The notes beneath the pieces were generated by a model, which saw nothing but the letters and a program-made list of their open reading frames with translations, had not been told where the DNA came from and did not search any database. 64,000 nucleotides of DNA from Anaerolineae bacterium (lineage in GTDB: Bacteria; Chloroflexota; Anaerolineae; Aggregatilineales; Phototrophicaceae), in the NCBI GenBank assembly GCA_022820665.1, contig JAJEFB010000021.1, positions 36,984 through 100,983 of the forward strand, written 5' to 3'. How positions within the stretch are numbered: position 1 is the first letter of the stretch; each line of letters opens with the position of its first letter. Position numbers and translations under genes: made by a program. Positions 44,098 through 52,869 of the stretch are shown in pieces.

Positions 44098-46929
44098 TCA
44101 TTGATTCAGCGCGTCCAGCACAACCTGAACCGGGTGCCGCGCCGCGTAACCTGCGTCGTGGATCTGGGCGCGGCAAGACGCGCCGGCCGCCGCCGCCACA
44201 GCATCGGGATTGTCGCGGATGGTCGGCAAAAGACGATCCTCGGCGATCTTCATGCTTAGTTCATAGTGCTCATAGCCGAAGCTGCCCGCCAAGCCACAGC
44301 AGCCGGTATTCATCTCTTCGACCTCGGCGCCGGGGATGCTCCCCAGCAACTTGAGCGAATCCGCGGTGCCCCAGAGCGCCTTCTGGTGACAGTGTCCGTG
44401 CAATAAAATCCGCGGCGATTCCGCCTGCCAAGCGAGGGTCTCGGCACCGCGCGCCAGCTTCTCCGCGAAGAATTGCTCGACGCTTTGGCAGCGCGCGGCC
44501 AGTGACTTCGCCGCCGCCTGAATGCCCGGATCCACCAGGGTCAAATAGTCGTCGGTGAAGGCGCTGAGGCAGCTTGGTTCGATGAAAATATAAGGCGCAT
44601 CCGGGCTCTGCCGGGACAAGCCGAGCACATTGGCCTGCGCCATCGCTTTGGCATTGTCCAGCAAGCCCTTGCTGATAGCGGGTCGTCCGCAGCAGCCTTG
44701 CTCCGGCAAGCGCCGCGCGTTGACGCGCAGCCCGAGACGCTTTGCCAATTCCATCACCGCCGCGCCAATTTCAGGATGGTTCCATTCGGTGAAGGTATCG
44801 ACGATCAAAATAGCATCGGGCTCGCTATGCCGGGGATAAGGCTCGGCGGAAAAAGGTCTTTCGGCATATTGCGGCAAGGGTCGTTCAGTGGGCAATCCCA
44901 GAATCTCGGCGCCAATCTTGCCAAGCGGATGATTGAGCATGAAGTTGCTAATCTTGGGCAACCTGCCGGCAAGCCGGTTGACGCGATGGATGTTGCCAAA
45001 AACTTTTGTCGCGAGCGGAACGCCGTGCTTGTCGTGCCAGGTAGCCAGAAATTCCGATTTCAGTTTGGCGACATCGACAGCCGACGGACATTCGCTGGCG
45101 CAAGCTTTGCAGGACAAACAGAGCTCAAAGACTTCTTTGAGCGCGGCATTGCCCAGGTCATCGGGCAGCGCGCCGCTGATGGCCGCGCGCAGGGCGTTGG
45201 CGCGGCCGCGCGTAGAATGCGCCTCGTCAAGCGTCGCTTGATACGAGGGGCACATGGCGCCGACGCCTTCCTTGCGGCAGACGCCCGCGCCATTGCACAT
45301 CTCTACAGCGCCAGCAAAACCCTCGTCCGTCGACCAATCGTAACGGGTCCGCAAGTCAATCACCTGGTAATCGGGCGAATAGCGCAGCAACTCGGCGCTG
45401 TCCATGGGCGGCGAATCGATGATCTTACCCGGGTTCATCATGTTCTCGGGATCAAAGGCGCGTTTGACCTGACGGAAGGCGTCCATCAGTTCCGCGCCAA
45501 AGAGATACTCGCTGAATTCGCCGCGCACTAGGCCTTGACCGTGCTCGCCGGTAATACTGCCCTGATACTTCTTGACCGTGGCCGCCACCGCGTCGGCGAT
45601 GCTGCGATACTGATCGCGCCCCTTGACCGTTCGCAGGTCAATCAGCGGGCGGATATGCAGGCAGCCGGCGCTGGCATGAGCATAGATGGCGTAGGTCGTA
45701 TCGTTGTCGTAGATGATGCGCTCGACATCGGAGATATAATCCGCCAGGCTCTCCACCGGCACCGCCGCATCCTCAATGAAGGAAATCGGTTTGGCGGCGC
45801 TGCGTTCGCTCATCATCAAGCCGAGACCGGCTTTGCGCACGGTCCATACATCGTTCTGCTCTGCGGGGGTCGCCGCGACCGCCACCGCCCCGCGATAACC
45901 CAGACGCGCCAAATGCGCCTTTAGATCGGCGATCTTCGCGCCCAGCTCGCGCTCCGTTCCCACGAACTCAACCACCAAGATCGCGGCCGGATCCCCGTCG
46001 ACAAAGGTCAAGCGATCGCGATAACCGGCGGCGGCTCGCGTCTTGTCCAGCAGGAATTTGTCCATCAACTCGATGGCGCTCGGTTCCAACTCAAGGATGC
46101 GCGGCGTCGCTTCCAGCGACGCGCGCAAGCTGTCAAAGTGAACCAGCGCCAAGCGCTTGTTTTCGATTTTTGGGGATTCGACCAGGCGCAATTCGGCGCG
46201 AACGACCGTCGCCAGCGTACCCTCCGAACCGCAAAGCAGCCAGTTGAGATCCACGTCGGCCGGGTCAATCTTGTCCAAGGCGTAACCGGCGACGGTGCGC
46301 CAGGTGCGCGGGTAGCGCGCCTCGATCCGCGCGCTGTGCTCAGTTACAAGGTCGCTCACTGTGGAGCGGATCTGGTTGAGGGCGCTGGTCGATTCGTCCA
46401 GCCAGACCAGGTCGCCGTTCGCCAGCACAACTTGCAGCCGAGAGACATGATCGGCGGTCATGCCATAACGGATGCTATGCGCGCCCGTCGCGTTGTTGCC
46501 GATGACACCGCCGATAGCGGCGCGTTCGGCGCTGGCTGGGTCGGGACCGAACATCAAGCCCAGCCCCGCCAACTGGTTGTTGAGCGTGCCAAGGATCATG
46601 CCCGGTTCGATATCAACCGTCCGCGCCTCGGCATTGACGCCGCGGACGCGCCGCATGTGCCGGGTGAAATCCATGATGATCGCTTCGCCGACCGCTTGAC
46701 CGGCCAGCGCGCTTCCGCCGCCGCGCGGCAGCACCGGCAGTCCGTATTTGCGCGCGGTCTCGTGCACGGCGGCCACATCATCGGCATTCCGCGGGAAGGT
46801 CACAGCCAGCGGCATGATCTGGTAATTGCTGGCGTCGGTGCTGTAGAGCACCCGCGTCATCTGGTCGGCGACGGCGTGAGCGGCGCCGAGGTGGGATTGC
46901 AGGTCGTGGATGAGGTCTCGATTGGACAT
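44098..46929 (-). CDS. FAD-linked oxidase fused to Fe-S/CCG domains (lactate/glycolate dehydrogenase type)
   Basis: About 943 residues. FAD-binding type 4 domain at about 20-200 (PRGGGSALAGQAVG, IGGVIGNNATGAHS), FAD-oxidase C-terminal domain to about 520 (TGEHGQGLVRGEF), then Fe-S motifs CNGAGVCRKEGVGAMCP and CLSCKACASECP, and two CCG domains (EQGCCGRPA, NTGCCGLAGSFGYE). It resembles the long D-lactate/D-2-hydroxyacid dehydrogenases (Dld-II/GlcD-GlcF fusions) that pass electrons to quinone at the membrane. ATG 46929 stands six bases after TATAAT, with no ribosome site: a leaderless start. The longer frame to 46989 is rejected. Confidence 0.92.
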   Translation of the reverse strand: MSNRDLIHDLQSHLGAAHAVADQMTRVLYSTDASNYQIMPLAVTFPRNADDVAAVHETARKYGLPVLPRGGGSALAGQAVGEAIIMDFTRHMRRVRGVNAEARTVDIEPGMILGTLNNQLAGLGLMFGPDPASAERAAIGGVIGNNATGAHSIRYGMTADHVSRLQVVLANGDLVWLDESTSALNQIRSTVSDLVTEHSARIEARYPRTWRTVAGYALDKIDPADVDLNWLLCGSEGTLATVVRAELRLVESPKIENKRLALVHFDSLRASLEATPRILELEPSAIELMDKFLLDKTRAAAGYRDRLTFVDGDPAAILVVEFVGTERELGAKIADLKAHLARLGYRGAVAVAATPAEQNDVWTVRKAGLGLMMSERSAAKPISFIEDAAVPVESLADYISDVERIIYDNDTTYAIYAHASAGCLHIRPLIDLRTVKGRDQYRSIADAVAATVKKYQGSITGEHGQGLVRGEFSEYLFGAELMDAFRQVKRAFDPENMMNPGKIIDSPPMDSAELLRYSPDYQVIDLRTRYDWSTDEGFAGAVEMCNGAGVCRKEGVGAMCPSYQATLDEAHSTRGRANALRAAISGALPDDLGNAALKEVFELCLSCKACASECPSAVDVAKLKSEFLATWHDKHGVPLATKVFGNIHRVNRLAGRLPKISNFMLNHPLGKIGAEILGLPTERPLPQYAERPFSAEPYPRHSEPDAILIVDTFTEWNHPEIGAAVMELAKRLGLRVNARRLPEQGCCGRPAISKGLLDNAKAMAQANVLGLSRQSPDAPYIFIEPSCLSAFTDDYLTLVDPGIQAAAKSLAARCQSVEQFFAEKLARGAETLAWQAESPRILLHGHCHQKALWGTADSLKLLGSIPGAEVEEMNTGCCGLAGSFGYEHYELSMKIAEDRLLPTIRDNPDAVAAAAGASCRAQIHDAGYAARHPVQVVLDALNQ

Positions 46930-46935
46930 AGGGGG

Positions 46936-46941
46936 ATTATA
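46936..46941 (-). promoter_or_regulatory. -10 element of a leaderless transcript (FAD/Fe-S oxidoreductase)
   Basis: TATAAT on the minus strand, then six bases and ATG 46929. The -35 region is not conserved. This position also rules out the in-frame start at 46989. Confidence 0.6.
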
Positions 46942-46990
46942 GCGCGGCGTGTTGACTTCCGGCATTGATTGTAACGAGTTCGCCAGCAAA

Positions 46991-47899
46991 TCACAGTCCC
47001 GACAAATCCACCTTCAGCGCCCGCAATTGCGCAATACAAGCGCGCACCGTCTCGTCAGACGCCGAGATCATCGGCGCGCGAACGCCGCCAACGGGCAAGC
47101 CACGGTGCGTCATAATGCCCTTTACTACCGTCAGCCAGCCGCCGCCCCCAACCACATCGCTGACGGCATTGAGCTGCTTCTGTAACTTTTGCGCCGCCTT
47201 TAGATCTCCGCCATGGAAGGCGTCATGGATGCCCGCCACGATCTCCGGCACATAATTGCTGCTGCCGGAGACGCTGCAATCCAGCCCCATAGACAAGCCA
47301 GCCAGGATTAAACTGTCAGGACCGATGGCGGTATTAAAGCGCCCGTCTTTGAGTTGGTTGACGGCGAACATGGCCAGCAGATCGCCGCTGCTGTCTTTGA
47401 GCCCGACGGCGTTTTCATAATCCCGCGCCAGCCGCGTCACCAGACCCGCCGTCAAATTATTGCCGGCGAATTTGGGCAGGTTGTAAAAGTAGACGGGAAA
47501 ATCCGGCACTGCTTCCAGCACCGCTCGGTAATGGGCTTCCAGCGCCGCCTCGCTGTGCTGGAAATACCAGGGCGTGATGACTGAGGCGGCATCGGCGCCA
47601 ATCGCCTCGGCGTGGCGCGTCAAATCCAAGGTGTCGCGGGTGCTGATGGCGCCGGTGTGGATGATGACGGGCCTGCGCCCGTCCGCGGCAGCCACGGTGG
47701 CGGCGGCAATGGTCTTGCGCTCTTCGAGGGAAAAGAAGGGACCCTGCCCCGTCGTGCCCAGCGGATAGACGCCGGCCACGCCGCGGTCAATCAGAAAGTC
47801 GACCATCGGCTTGATGATGTCGGGATTGATCTCGCCATTATCCTTGAGCGGCGTCACGGTCGGGCAGACCACGCCTCGCTTGATGGGTGTGAAATTCAT
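46991..47899 (-). CDS. DapA-family aldolase/lyase
   Basis: A 302-residue TIM-barrel of the dihydrodipicolinate synthase/N-acetylneuraminate lyase family. GVYPLGTTGQGPFFSLEER (about 40-60) holds the substrate carboxylate loop, FPVYFYNLPKFAGN the catalytic Tyr, and AVGLKDSSGD the Schiff-base Lys. The true lysine-pathway enzyme cannot be told from sugar-acid aldolases here; the neighbouring sugar ABC transporter favours a catabolic role. ATG 47899 follows GGGGGGAAG; the frame to 47932 is rejected. Confidence 0.9.
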   Translation of the reverse strand: MNFTPIKRGVVCPTVTPLKDNGEINPDIIKPMVDFLIDRGVAGVYPLGTTGQGPFFSLEERKTIAAATVAAADGRRPVIIHTGAISTRDTLDLTRHAEAIGADAASVITPWYFQHSEAALEAHYRAVLEAVPDFPVYFYNLPKFAGNNLTAGLVTRLARDYENAVGLKDSSGDLLAMFAVNQLKDGRFNTAIGPDSLILAGLSMGLDCSVSGSSNYVPEIVAGIHDAFHGGDLKAAQKLQKQLNAVSDVVGGGGWLTVVKGIMTHRGLPVGGVRAPMISASDETVRACIAQLRALKVDLSGL

Positions 47900-48319
47900 G
47901 CGCTTGTCTTCCCCCCGTAGTTCAGGCGCCAATTAATTCATTGCGCCGAGTCAATTGCCGTGACGCTGACAGACCGACCTATTATAATGCTTCACCGCCG
48001 CTATCGCAGGTTCGACATCAAAATCGGTAGTATATCCTATTCGGTTGAAATAGATGTAGACAGCCCCCGAAAAGAGACCCTTAACCCAAAAACCGAACGA
48101 TGTTGGTAGGGGCGATCGAAGGTCAGCTGATTGTTATTCTTTATTCCAACCGTATTCGATACATGACCCCATGTTTGCAATCCTTCTCAAGGATGCGTTA
48201 CAATTTCGCGCAGTTGACCGGATCTTCTGCCGCAATGAGAAAAAGGGAATGCCTATAAGCGCTGTCCGCGAAGGCTGGTCAAGAAAACAAACCAATTCAA
48301 TTAACGAGGAGAAAACACG
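47900..48319. other. Divergent intergenic region with MITE-like element
   Basis: About 420 bases between the DapA-family gene and the sugar-binding protein gene. A TATTATAAT string (about 47980-47988) reads as -10 on both strands. The middle is occupied by the element at 48026-48168. AGGAG at the right end serves the binding protein gene. Confidence 0.5.
48026..48168. mobile_element. Older MITE-like element, 143 bp
   Basis: The left end GGTAGTATATCCTATTCGGT matches the left end of the element at 28168 at 21 of the first 24 positions; the right end in reverse complement, GGTCATGTATCGAATACGGT, matches less well (about 17 of 24). No target duplication is left. The interior shares little with the other element. 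It has no coding capacity. Confidence 0.5.
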
Positions 48320-49627
48320 ATGTTGAATAGATTCACTAGATTTCGCGTGATCGCATTGCTGTGCGCGTTCCTGCTTTTGCTTGGCGGCGCCTCGGCGCAA
48401 GACGTCATAACGCTGCAGTTCTACTATCCTGTCGGCGTCGCGGGACCGCTGGCGCAGGCCATTGACGGTTATGTCGCCGAGTTCAACGCCGCGCACGACA
48501 ACATCCAGGTCGAGCCGATCTTCACCGGCAACTATGTGGAAAACATGGCTCGCGCGCAAGCGGGTATCCTTTCCGGTCAACCGCCCGATGTCGCCATCCT
48601 GCTCTCTACCGATCTTTACACCCTGGTGGATATGGGCGGCGTCATCCCGCTGGATGATTACATCGCCTCCGACGACGGGCTGGACATCGACGACTTCTTC
48701 GACGCCTTCATGTCCAATTCGGTGTCGGCTGGCCAAGTCTGGGGCATACCCTGGCAGCGTTCAACGCCCATCCTCTATTACAACAAAGACGCGTTCGCCG
48801 AGGTAGGACTAGATCCGGAATCCCCGCCAGCCACCTGGGAAGAACTGGTGGAGTTCGGCAAGCAACTTGTCCTGCGCGATGGCGATAATGTCACCCGCTG
48901 GGGCGTCGAGATCCCGACATCCTTCTGGATTTACGCCAATTTCGCCATTCAGGCCGGGCAGCATATCGGCTCGGTCGAAGACGATCCCTGCGGCGTCTAT
49001 TTGGATACGCCGGAAGCCATTGAAGCCTTGGCATTCTTGCGCAGCTTGCAAGTCGAGCATGGCATCATGCCCGACGGCGTCAACCAATGGGGCGTGGCGC
49101 CGGCTGATTTCATCGCCGGGGCAACAGCGATGATCTACCACTCCACCGGCAGTCTCAGTTCTCTGCTCAATGACGTGCCCTTCGAGCTTGGGACGGGCTT
49201 CATGCCCGGCGGACCCGCCGGTTATGGCGCCAACGTGGGCGGCGGCAACTTTTACATCATGGCGGACATTGGTCAGGAGCGGCAAGACGCGGCTTGGACA
49301 TTCATCAACTGGATGGTGCGCCCCGAGCAGATCGGTCAGTGGGGCATCGACAGCGGCTATGTCGCCCCGCGCAATGCCGCCTGGGAGACCGACCCCCTGA
49401 TGAGCTACGCCGCTGAAGTGCCGCAGGCTTCGACCGCGCGTATGCAACTTGAATACGCGGTGAAAGAATTCCCGGCCACGCTCGCCGGTCCGGAGATGGC
49501 GGTCATCACAACGCAAGCGGCGGAAGCGGTTTACACCGGTCAATCAACCCCCGAAGAAGCCTTGAAAGTCGCGCAAGAGCGCTCTGACGAACTCCTGATG
49601 CAGGCTGGTTGTGAACTGGACGGCTAA
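48320..49627 (+). CDS. Sugar ABC transporter substrate-binding protein
   Basis: A 435-residue extracellular binding protein of the MalE/UgpB family. Signal peptide (VIALLCAFLLLLGGASA), ITLQFYYPVGVAGPL at the first strand, AQAGILSGQPPDVAIL and WGIPWQRSTPILYYNKDAF as typical hinge-region motifs, and a C-terminal helix pair. It would capture a carbohydrate or glycerol-phosphate-like ligand. AGGAG precedes ATG 48320. First gene of a three-gene transporter set. Confidence 0.93.
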   Translation: MLNRFTRFRVIALLCAFLLLLGGASAQDVITLQFYYPVGVAGPLAQAIDGYVAEFNAAHDNIQVEPIFTGNYVENMARAQAGILSGQPPDVAILLSTDLYTLVDMGGVIPLDDYIASDDGLDIDDFFDAFMSNSVSAGQVWGIPWQRSTPILYYNKDAFAEVGLDPESPPATWEELVEFGKQLVLRDGDNVTRWGVEIPTSFWIYANFAIQAGQHIGSVEDDPCGVYLDTPEAIEALAFLRSLQVEHGIMPDGVNQWGVAPADFIAGATAMIYHSTGSLSSLLNDVPFELGTGFMPGGPAGYGANVGGGNFYIMADIGQERQDAAWTFINWMVRPEQIGQWGIDSGYVAPRNAAWETDPLMSYAAEVPQASTARMQLEYAVKEFPATLAGPEMAVITTQAAEAVYTGQSTPEEALKVAQERSDELLMQAGCELDG

Positions 49628-49637
49628 TGAGTAAAAT
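49609..49637 (+). promoter_or_regulatory. Internal leaderless promoter before the first permease gene
   Basis: TTGTGA (49609-49614), 17-base spacer, TAAAAT (49632-49637), six bases, ATG 49644. It overlaps the end of the binding protein gene and could let the permeases be made independently. Confidence 0.5.
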
Positions 49638-49643
49638 TGCCCT

Positions 49644-50585
49644 ATGAAGCAGCAGGGTTCCAGTCAGGCAAATACGGGGGGACGGGTTCAAATAACTCGT
49701 TCCCCCTCTTACATAAACATCCTGAGCGGTCGCGGCTCGATTGCTTACCTCTTCTTGCTGCCCTCGCTGGTTTTCCTGGCGCTCTTCACGCTCTGGCCCA
49801 TCGTCTCCGTCATCTGGACCAGCTTTCACACGCGGCGGGGGCGCAATGAGGTCTTTGTCGGCTTGCAAAATTACGAACGCGTATTATCCGACCCGATCAG
49901 CCAGGGAGTGATCAAGAACACCATCGGCTATGTCACCATCGGCCTGATCCTGTCCGTCATTGGCGGTCTTCTTCTCGCGATCCTGATGAATCAGGCGCTG
50001 CGAAATATCGGTTTTTTTCGCTTTCCTTTCCTCGCGACCATCGCCCTGCCCATGGTCAGCGTCGCCTCAATCTGGCTGTTCTTGTATAGCCCGCGCGTTG
50101 GGCTGTTTAACGAAATCCTGGGCGGTTTGGGATTGCCGCGCTCGAACTGGCTCAGCGATCGTGAATTGGCGCTGCCCGGCTTGTTCGCCGTTTACATGTG
50201 GAAGCAATTGGGCTATTTCGCGCTCTTCTATCTGGCGGCGCTTCAAGCGTTGCCCAATGATGTTTTGGAAGCGGCGACGCTGGACGGCACCAGTTTTTGG
50301 CAGAAGCTGCGCCATATTATCTGGCCGCTTGTCTCGCCGACGACTTACTTTGTCGCCACCATCGCCGTCTTGAACTCGCTGCAACAGGTCGATCATATCT
50401 TCGTCTTGACCGAGGGCGGACCCAATAACGCCAGCAACCTGTCTTTATATTATGTTTATCAGCAAGGCTTCAAATGGTTCAAAACCGGCATCGCCTCAGC
50501 CATGACGGTCTTTTTGCTGGCTGTGCTGCTGACGATGGCAATGCTGCAATTCGTCTACCTGGAGCGCCGCGTCCATTATGAATAA
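49644..50585 (+). CDS. Sugar ABC transporter permease (UgpA/MalF type)
   Basis: A 313-residue permease with six membrane helices (first at about 32-55, AYLFLLPSLVFLALFTL). The EAA loop reads EAATLDGTSFWQKLRHIIWPL (about 210-230) for contact with the ATPase. The start has no ribosome site but lies six bases after a -10. It partners the next gene. Confidence 0.93.
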   Translation: MKQQGSSQANTGGRVQITRSPSYINILSGRGSIAYLFLLPSLVFLALFTLWPIVSVIWTSFHTRRGRNEVFVGLQNYERVLSDPISQGVIKNTIGYVTIGLILSVIGGLLLAILMNQALRNIGFFRFPFLATIALPMVSVASIWLFLYSPRVGLFNEILGGLGLPRSNWLSDRELALPGLFAVYMWKQLGYFALFYLAALQALPNDVLEAATLDGTSFWQKLRHIIWPLVSPTTYFVATIAVLNSLQQVDHIFVLTEGGPNNASNLSLYYVYQQGFKWFKTGIASAMTVFLLAVLLTMAMLQFVYLERRVHYE

Positions 50586-50609
50586 GCTGATTCCGCGGCC
50601 GGTGACGTC

Positions 50610-51443
50610 ATGACCGCGCGAAAGTCCAAGTGGCGCGAAGCACTGCCCATTGTAGCGCTGGCTGTCTTCGGGCTAGTCTGGATGGTGCCGCTGATCTGGA
50701 CGCTGCTGACCGCCTTCGTGCCAACGACAGCGTTGCTGAACGGCGGTCCGCTGGATTGGCTGCAGAACCTGCACCTCGGGGCTTTCGCCGAAGCGTGGGA
50801 AGTAGCGCCCTTCCCGCGCTTTTATCTCAATACCATCATCTGGGTATTCGGCCTGCTAGCCATCCAGTTGGTCACGGTTTCGCTGGCGGGTTTCGCGCTG
50901 GCGCGCATGGACTTCCGCGGCAAAGACCAGATTTTTTTCCTGTTTCTCACCCAGCTCATGGTGCCAGGCACGGTGCTCATCCTGCCCAATTATCAAACCT
51001 TGGTCAGACTGGGCTGGCTGGATTCCTACCAGGGATTGATGGCGCCCTACATCGCCTCGGCTTTTGGCACCTTTTTGATGCGCCAGGCTTTCAAGCAAGT
51101 GCCCAAAGAACTGGAAGAAGCCGCGCGCAGCGACGGCGCCAACTGGCTGCAAGTGCTGTGGCATGTCTTCTTGCCCGTCACCCGCGCGCCCTTGCTGGCT
51201 TTCAGCATCGTGTCCATCACCTACCACTGGAACGAGTTCCTCTGGCCCCTGCTCATCACCAGCAGCGTCGAGACCCGCCCGCTCACCGTCGGGCTGGCTC
51301 TGCTGGTGCAGTCCTCGGAGATTGGCGCTCAGTGGGATCTGCTGGGGGCGGGGACCTTGATCGTCGCCGTGCCGATTCTGGTGCTGATCGCGCTGGTGCA
51401 GAAGCAGTTTACGAATAGTTTTTTGAGTTCGGGGATTAAGTAG
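50610..51443 (+). CDS. Sugar ABC transporter permease (UgpE/MalG type)
   Basis: A 277-residue permease with six helices (VALAVFGLVWMVPLIWTLL first) and the EAA loop EEAARSDGANWLQVLWHVFLP. GGTGA precedes ATG 50610. No ATP-binding gene follows, so this importer presumably borrows a shared MsmK/UgpC-type ATPase from another locus. Confidence 0.93.
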   Translation: MTARKSKWREALPIVALAVFGLVWMVPLIWTLLTAFVPTTALLNGGPLDWLQNLHLGAFAEAWEVAPFPRFYLNTIIWVFGLLAIQLVTVSLAGFALARMDFRGKDQIFFLFLTQLMVPGTVLILPNYQTLVRLGWLDSYQGLMAPYIASAFGTFLMRQAFKQVPKELEEAARSDGANWLQVLWHVFLPVTRAPLLAFSIVSITYHWNEFLWPLLITSSVETRPLTVGLALLVQSSEIGAQWDLLGAGTLIVAVPILVLIALVQKQFTNSFLSSGIK

Positions 51444-51626
51444 GTGCGTGCTGCTGCGTTTGCGGCCGGGATTGTTACAGGTATTTGATGATTTGCGGGT
51501 TGATGTCACCTTGAATGGGTGGCGGTAGTATGCTTCTCCCAGTTCAAATGTTCCCAATTTTCTTAAGAGAAAAACGGAATTCGAATTCATCATACCCCAG
51601 CTTACGAGTTTCGACCTCGCCACCGT

Positions 51627-52658
51627 CTACATATCGTAGAGTAATGCAATCTCCTTCCAGTCTACGCGCTCTGGTTTCGAATCACAATTGATGAGGTTTA
51701 CTGCCTGGGCCGAGATGTGGAGTTGAACGGCAGGAATTGTGAAGTTGCGCCCGTACTCGTCTTCGTGCCAGCCCTGCCCGATCAACTGCAATTCGTATGG
51801 TATTTCCTCCGGGTGATGCGTCCTTACAGCGCAAATTACTTTGAAGGCCGCTTCTTCCGCAATATCTTCGTTCGGTACAGCCAGCCAAGATATGAACTTG
51901 TATTCAATTTCCGCAACGTCATCGCTGATACGAACATCCAGGATATCGACCTCATCCGCCTTGTCAGCGACCGCCCTGCGTATGTCCTTTTCGCTAGGAT
52001 AAGGCGTCACCGTTGGCACAGGCGTTGGCGACCAGGTCGTTTCAGAGATTCCAGAGCGGCGATAGTATTTGTAAGGTCCTATTTCAATAATGCCCACTGC
52101 CTCAACTTCAATCCTGATGCCACCCGTATTGTGGGCATTGAGAAAAGAAAACATGAAAGACGTATCTTCAGTGATGAAGGGACCCAAGACTGAATCAGGG
52201 TAGAAGACAAAGACGTCGTATTCAATGCTATTGTTGTCCACAGGGACAGTAGGCATCCAGCGAGACGCTTCCCAACTCAACGTGCCGCTACCGTCCGTAA
52301 GATTATATGTCAGATAGATGTTTTTCGGTGCCGAGAGCCTAAACGCCAGCCTTGAATCGCTTTCAGGCAGAAGGGTAGGCGTGTGGGTAGGCAGCGGCGT
52401 TTTGGTGGGGCGCGGTGTTCGTGTAGGGCGAGGTCGGGTGGTATTCGTCGGCCGCGTATAACTGGCTGACTGTCTTTCCGACCGCGGAGTATAAGACGAG
52501 TTGGAAGCGCTGGAGCAAGATTGAGCCAGCCCTGCGATTAGGGCGGCAACTACAAGAAGCAGCAGGCAACCGCCGATGACTTTCAAAGCAGCAACAATGA
52601 GGGGAAGCGCTGCGACCAAGATGCCAATAACAATGATCCCGACGCAAAGCAGTTCCAT
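51627..52658 (-). CDS. Membrane-anchored protein with Pro/Thr linker and FnIII-like domain
   Basis: About 343 residues from ATG 52658 (AAAGG upstream). A long hydrophobic N-terminus (about 5-50) anchors it. A linker of TPTR/TPRPTKTP type (about 70-100) leads to a beta-sandwich (about 105-205; GTLSWEASRWMPTVPVD, EYDVFVFYPDSVLGPF, YKYYRRSG) shared twice with the protein at 52870-54654. The C-terminal domain (about 225-343) is unrecognised. On the other frame after its stop, 51533-51660 reads like coding sequence (LRYVDGGEVETRKLGYDEF), which may be an eroded extension. Confidence 0.7.
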   Translation of the reverse strand: MELLCVGIIVIGILVAALPLIVAALKVIGGCLLLLVVAALIAGLAQSCSSASNSSYTPRSERQSASYTRPTNTTRPRPTRTPRPTKTPLPTHTPTLLPESDSRLAFRLSAPKNIYLTYNLTDGSGTLSWEASRWMPTVPVDNNSIEYDVFVFYPDSVLGPFITEDTSFMFSFLNAHNTGGIRIEVEAVGIIEIGPYKYYRRSGISETTWSPTPVPTVTPYPSEKDIRRAVADKADEVDILDVRISDDVAEIEYKFISWLAVPNEDIAEEAAFKVICAVRTHHPEEIPYELQLIGQGWHEDEYGRNFTIPAVQLHISAQAVNLINCDSKPERVDWKEIALLYDM

Positions 52659-52869
52659 TAGCAAGACCTTTCAGCAGGCCAATATGAGCATAATGAGACG
52701 CAATAAAAAGACAGTTGCCCGCGTCAAGTAAAAAGTTGGCCAAAACGTTTGTAAATAGTATCTTGTTCTACTTTAATTGACAGCCATTTATGAAAAGAAA
52801 CGAGATCAAGCAGCGACCCAGACACCGGGGAAAAGTTGGTAAGTAAACAGGTTCGCAAGATCGCGTAGA

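Noticed and set aside
50630..51418. 262-codon plus-strand frame inside the second sugar permease gene
   Set aside because: A frame-shifted shadow; the correct frame has the EAA loop and six helices.
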